From: Mucilaginibacter oryzae
GTDB lineage: Bacteria > Bacteroidota > Bacteroidia > Sphingobacteriales > Sphingobacteriaceae
Assembly: GCF_003148845.1 (NCBI RefSeq)
Contig: NZ_QGHA01000006.1
Location: 186,001-250,000 of the forward strand
Reading direction: 5' to 3'
DNA length: 64,000 nt
The notes under the pieces were generated by a model. It did no database searches and had not been told where the DNA came from. It saw only the letters and a program-made list of their open reading frames with translations. This document shows positions 63,901 to 64,000 of the stretch, in pieces; within the stretch, counting starts at the first letter, position 1; each line of letters begins with the position of its first letter. The translations under genes and the position numbers were made by a program.

Positions 63901-64000
63901 ATTTTTAGAAACATCCCAAACAGAGACGCCCCTGTCTTCCGTCCCGATCCAAACATGATTGGTATCTGATTCACAAAAAGACGTCACAAAGTTGCTTGCC
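60922..64000 (-). CDS. Hybrid two-component system regulator (HTCS), N-terminally truncated by window
   Basis: The visible part is 1025 codons or so and is open to the right edge, so the N-terminus lies outside. From the N-terminal side: beta-propeller Reg_prop repeats (WIGTEDRGVSVWD, WVATTGGGLNRFD, WVGTEGGGICLFD, LWLSTFQGLTNFD), a Y_Y_Y domain, a transmembrane helix (about 440-460), HisKA with FFTHVSHEFRTPLMLI, HATPase (VSDNGQGIAPE, GFGIGLYLVKQFV), a receiver (DIILSDVMMDN) and an AraC-type HTH. It senses a sugar in the periplasm and regulates the adjacent polysaccharide locus. All domain types of canonical HTCS are present. Confidence 0.95.
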   Translation of the reverse strand, partial: ASNFVTSFCESDTNHVWIGTEDRGVSVWDVSKNQFNNLTYLQKDHSSLTSGEITAIRKDFKNKIWVATTGGGLNRFDPVTNLFEHFICKNEMTGEAQNEVWFVFEDSKRNLWAGTFNNGRLYKLNRAKNRFEVFDQNISDPFCFYEDRRGQLWCGTAERLIKIDTAAKRHQYYAFDKPVRAIYEDHAGRFWVGTEGGGICLFDRKKEKITERFTDSDGLSNNAVLNILEDGAGKLWLSTFQGLTNFDPDKKKLTGYFASDGLQSNQFSLHAALKLKSGKLLFGGIKGFNVVDPAVITTRTTMPDVVFTDININNRDITDLDKIISSHHTNQLQGIRVPYNDAVLSFSFAGLEFSSPDHISYAYYLEGWDKKWIQSGKQRTINYNNLPEGNYTLHVKSTNALGKWNDKQTTLQIVVLPPWFRSVWAYILYTICCCGLIYPFIRYRSEQQRLKFQIQLERMNSEKEHEINLRKTSFFTHVSHEFRTPLMLIINPLQEMLPKTDNDGNLGIVYRNARRLLSLVDQLLLFNKTENDNDKFEISRINFSGLCKLAFECFTQQARVKNIDYKFVAGGDEIILYGDMAKLEVILYNLLSNAFKFCKTGGAVILKVEELDDTINVSVSDNGQGIAPEVGNQLFEKFYRSKDKEAQHKAGFGIGLYLVKQFVDMHEGEVTYSSRMGEGTTFYLKFKKGKEHFEGQGTAVSSDQEAIFLDELSGEQMAAFDGFANAGINASRPGETMPPASGLPHLADDPVSSKKIMLIIDDHTDMRTYLKQIFSGEFMVIEANSGEMGIQAAKEYIPDIILSDVMMDNKNGIEFCNEVRANPSLTHIPLILITASVSPEIRLSGVQGGADDYFTKPVNKELLAARITTLLKNRNNLQNYFFRKITMQEHNIKISEDEKNFIDQCIRIIEQRIDDDDFNVDVLATELHMSRSNLFKKIKAVSNQTPNNFIKYIRLKQAAEYFINSGGNVNEIALLVGFKDVRYFREQFFQLFGLRPSDYIKKYRKNFSKTLSLNVSLKKNPYHGG

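Overview
The window looks like a chromosome segment of a Bacteroidota member, most likely Sphingobacteriaceae and close to Mucilaginibacter or Pedobacter. The grounds are a SusC/SusD glycan-uptake locus, a hybrid two-component regulator, an IPExxxVDY protein, HisKA_2 and LytTR sensors, A-rich rather than Shine-Dalgarno translation starts, and several promoters of the form TTTG-N19-TAnnTTTG. The genus is inferred from gene content only.

Layout. 1-931: an apparent accessory edge beside tRNA-Ser(GGA), with an XRE regulator under a 35-bp palindrome, coupled to a gene running off the left edge. 1.2-3.6 kb: polyprenyl synthase, truncated haemoglobin and the c-di-AMP cyclase cdaA. 4.3-5.8 kb: a compact type II restriction-modification pair (C5-cytosine methyltransferase plus HNH nuclease) inserted before frr. 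5.9-8.3 kb: frr and an ABC exporter. 12.0-8.4 kb (minus): a light-sensing operon of bacteriophytochrome, two receiver-only regulators and haem oxygenase, which makes the biliverdin chromophore. 14.0-12.2 kb: a LytS/LytTR two-component pair, divergent from a small membrane peptide and an ABC-2 transporter. 16.2-17.0 kb: a membrane-protein gene between 57-bp direct repeats with integron-cassette-like borders. 17.1-23.3 kb: a remnant of an M28 peptidase, then a metal-efflux cluster with a CzcA-TolC fusion. 23.5-26.4 kb: a HisKA_2 kinase with an NtrC-type sigma-54 activator.

26.7-34.0 kb holds an AraC regulator and many small enzymes (PEBP, DUF983, AhpD-like, zinc alcohol dehydrogenase, DinB, two alpha/beta hydrolases). 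34.3-41.3 kb: a TPR histidine kinase, a secreted esterase, a tetrapyrrole-methylase-type methyltransferase and an FAD monooxygenase. 41.7-46.1 kb is core metabolism: acpP-fabF-rnc, IPExxxVDY protein and pyruvate kinase. 46.3-64.0 kb is a polysaccharide utilisation locus: SusC, SusD, two surface lipoproteins and a GH2 beta-galactosidase, with an AraC regulator, a hybrid two-component regulator (cut by the right edge), and two related secreted HExxH proteins on either side, one carrying a ricin-type lectin.

The most interesting items are the cassette-like insertion at 16.2-17.0 kb, the XRE palindrome and tRNA edge at the left, the apparently leaderless methyltransferase promoter, the phytochrome operon with two output receivers, and the paired HExxH/WPYG proteins around the glycan locus.
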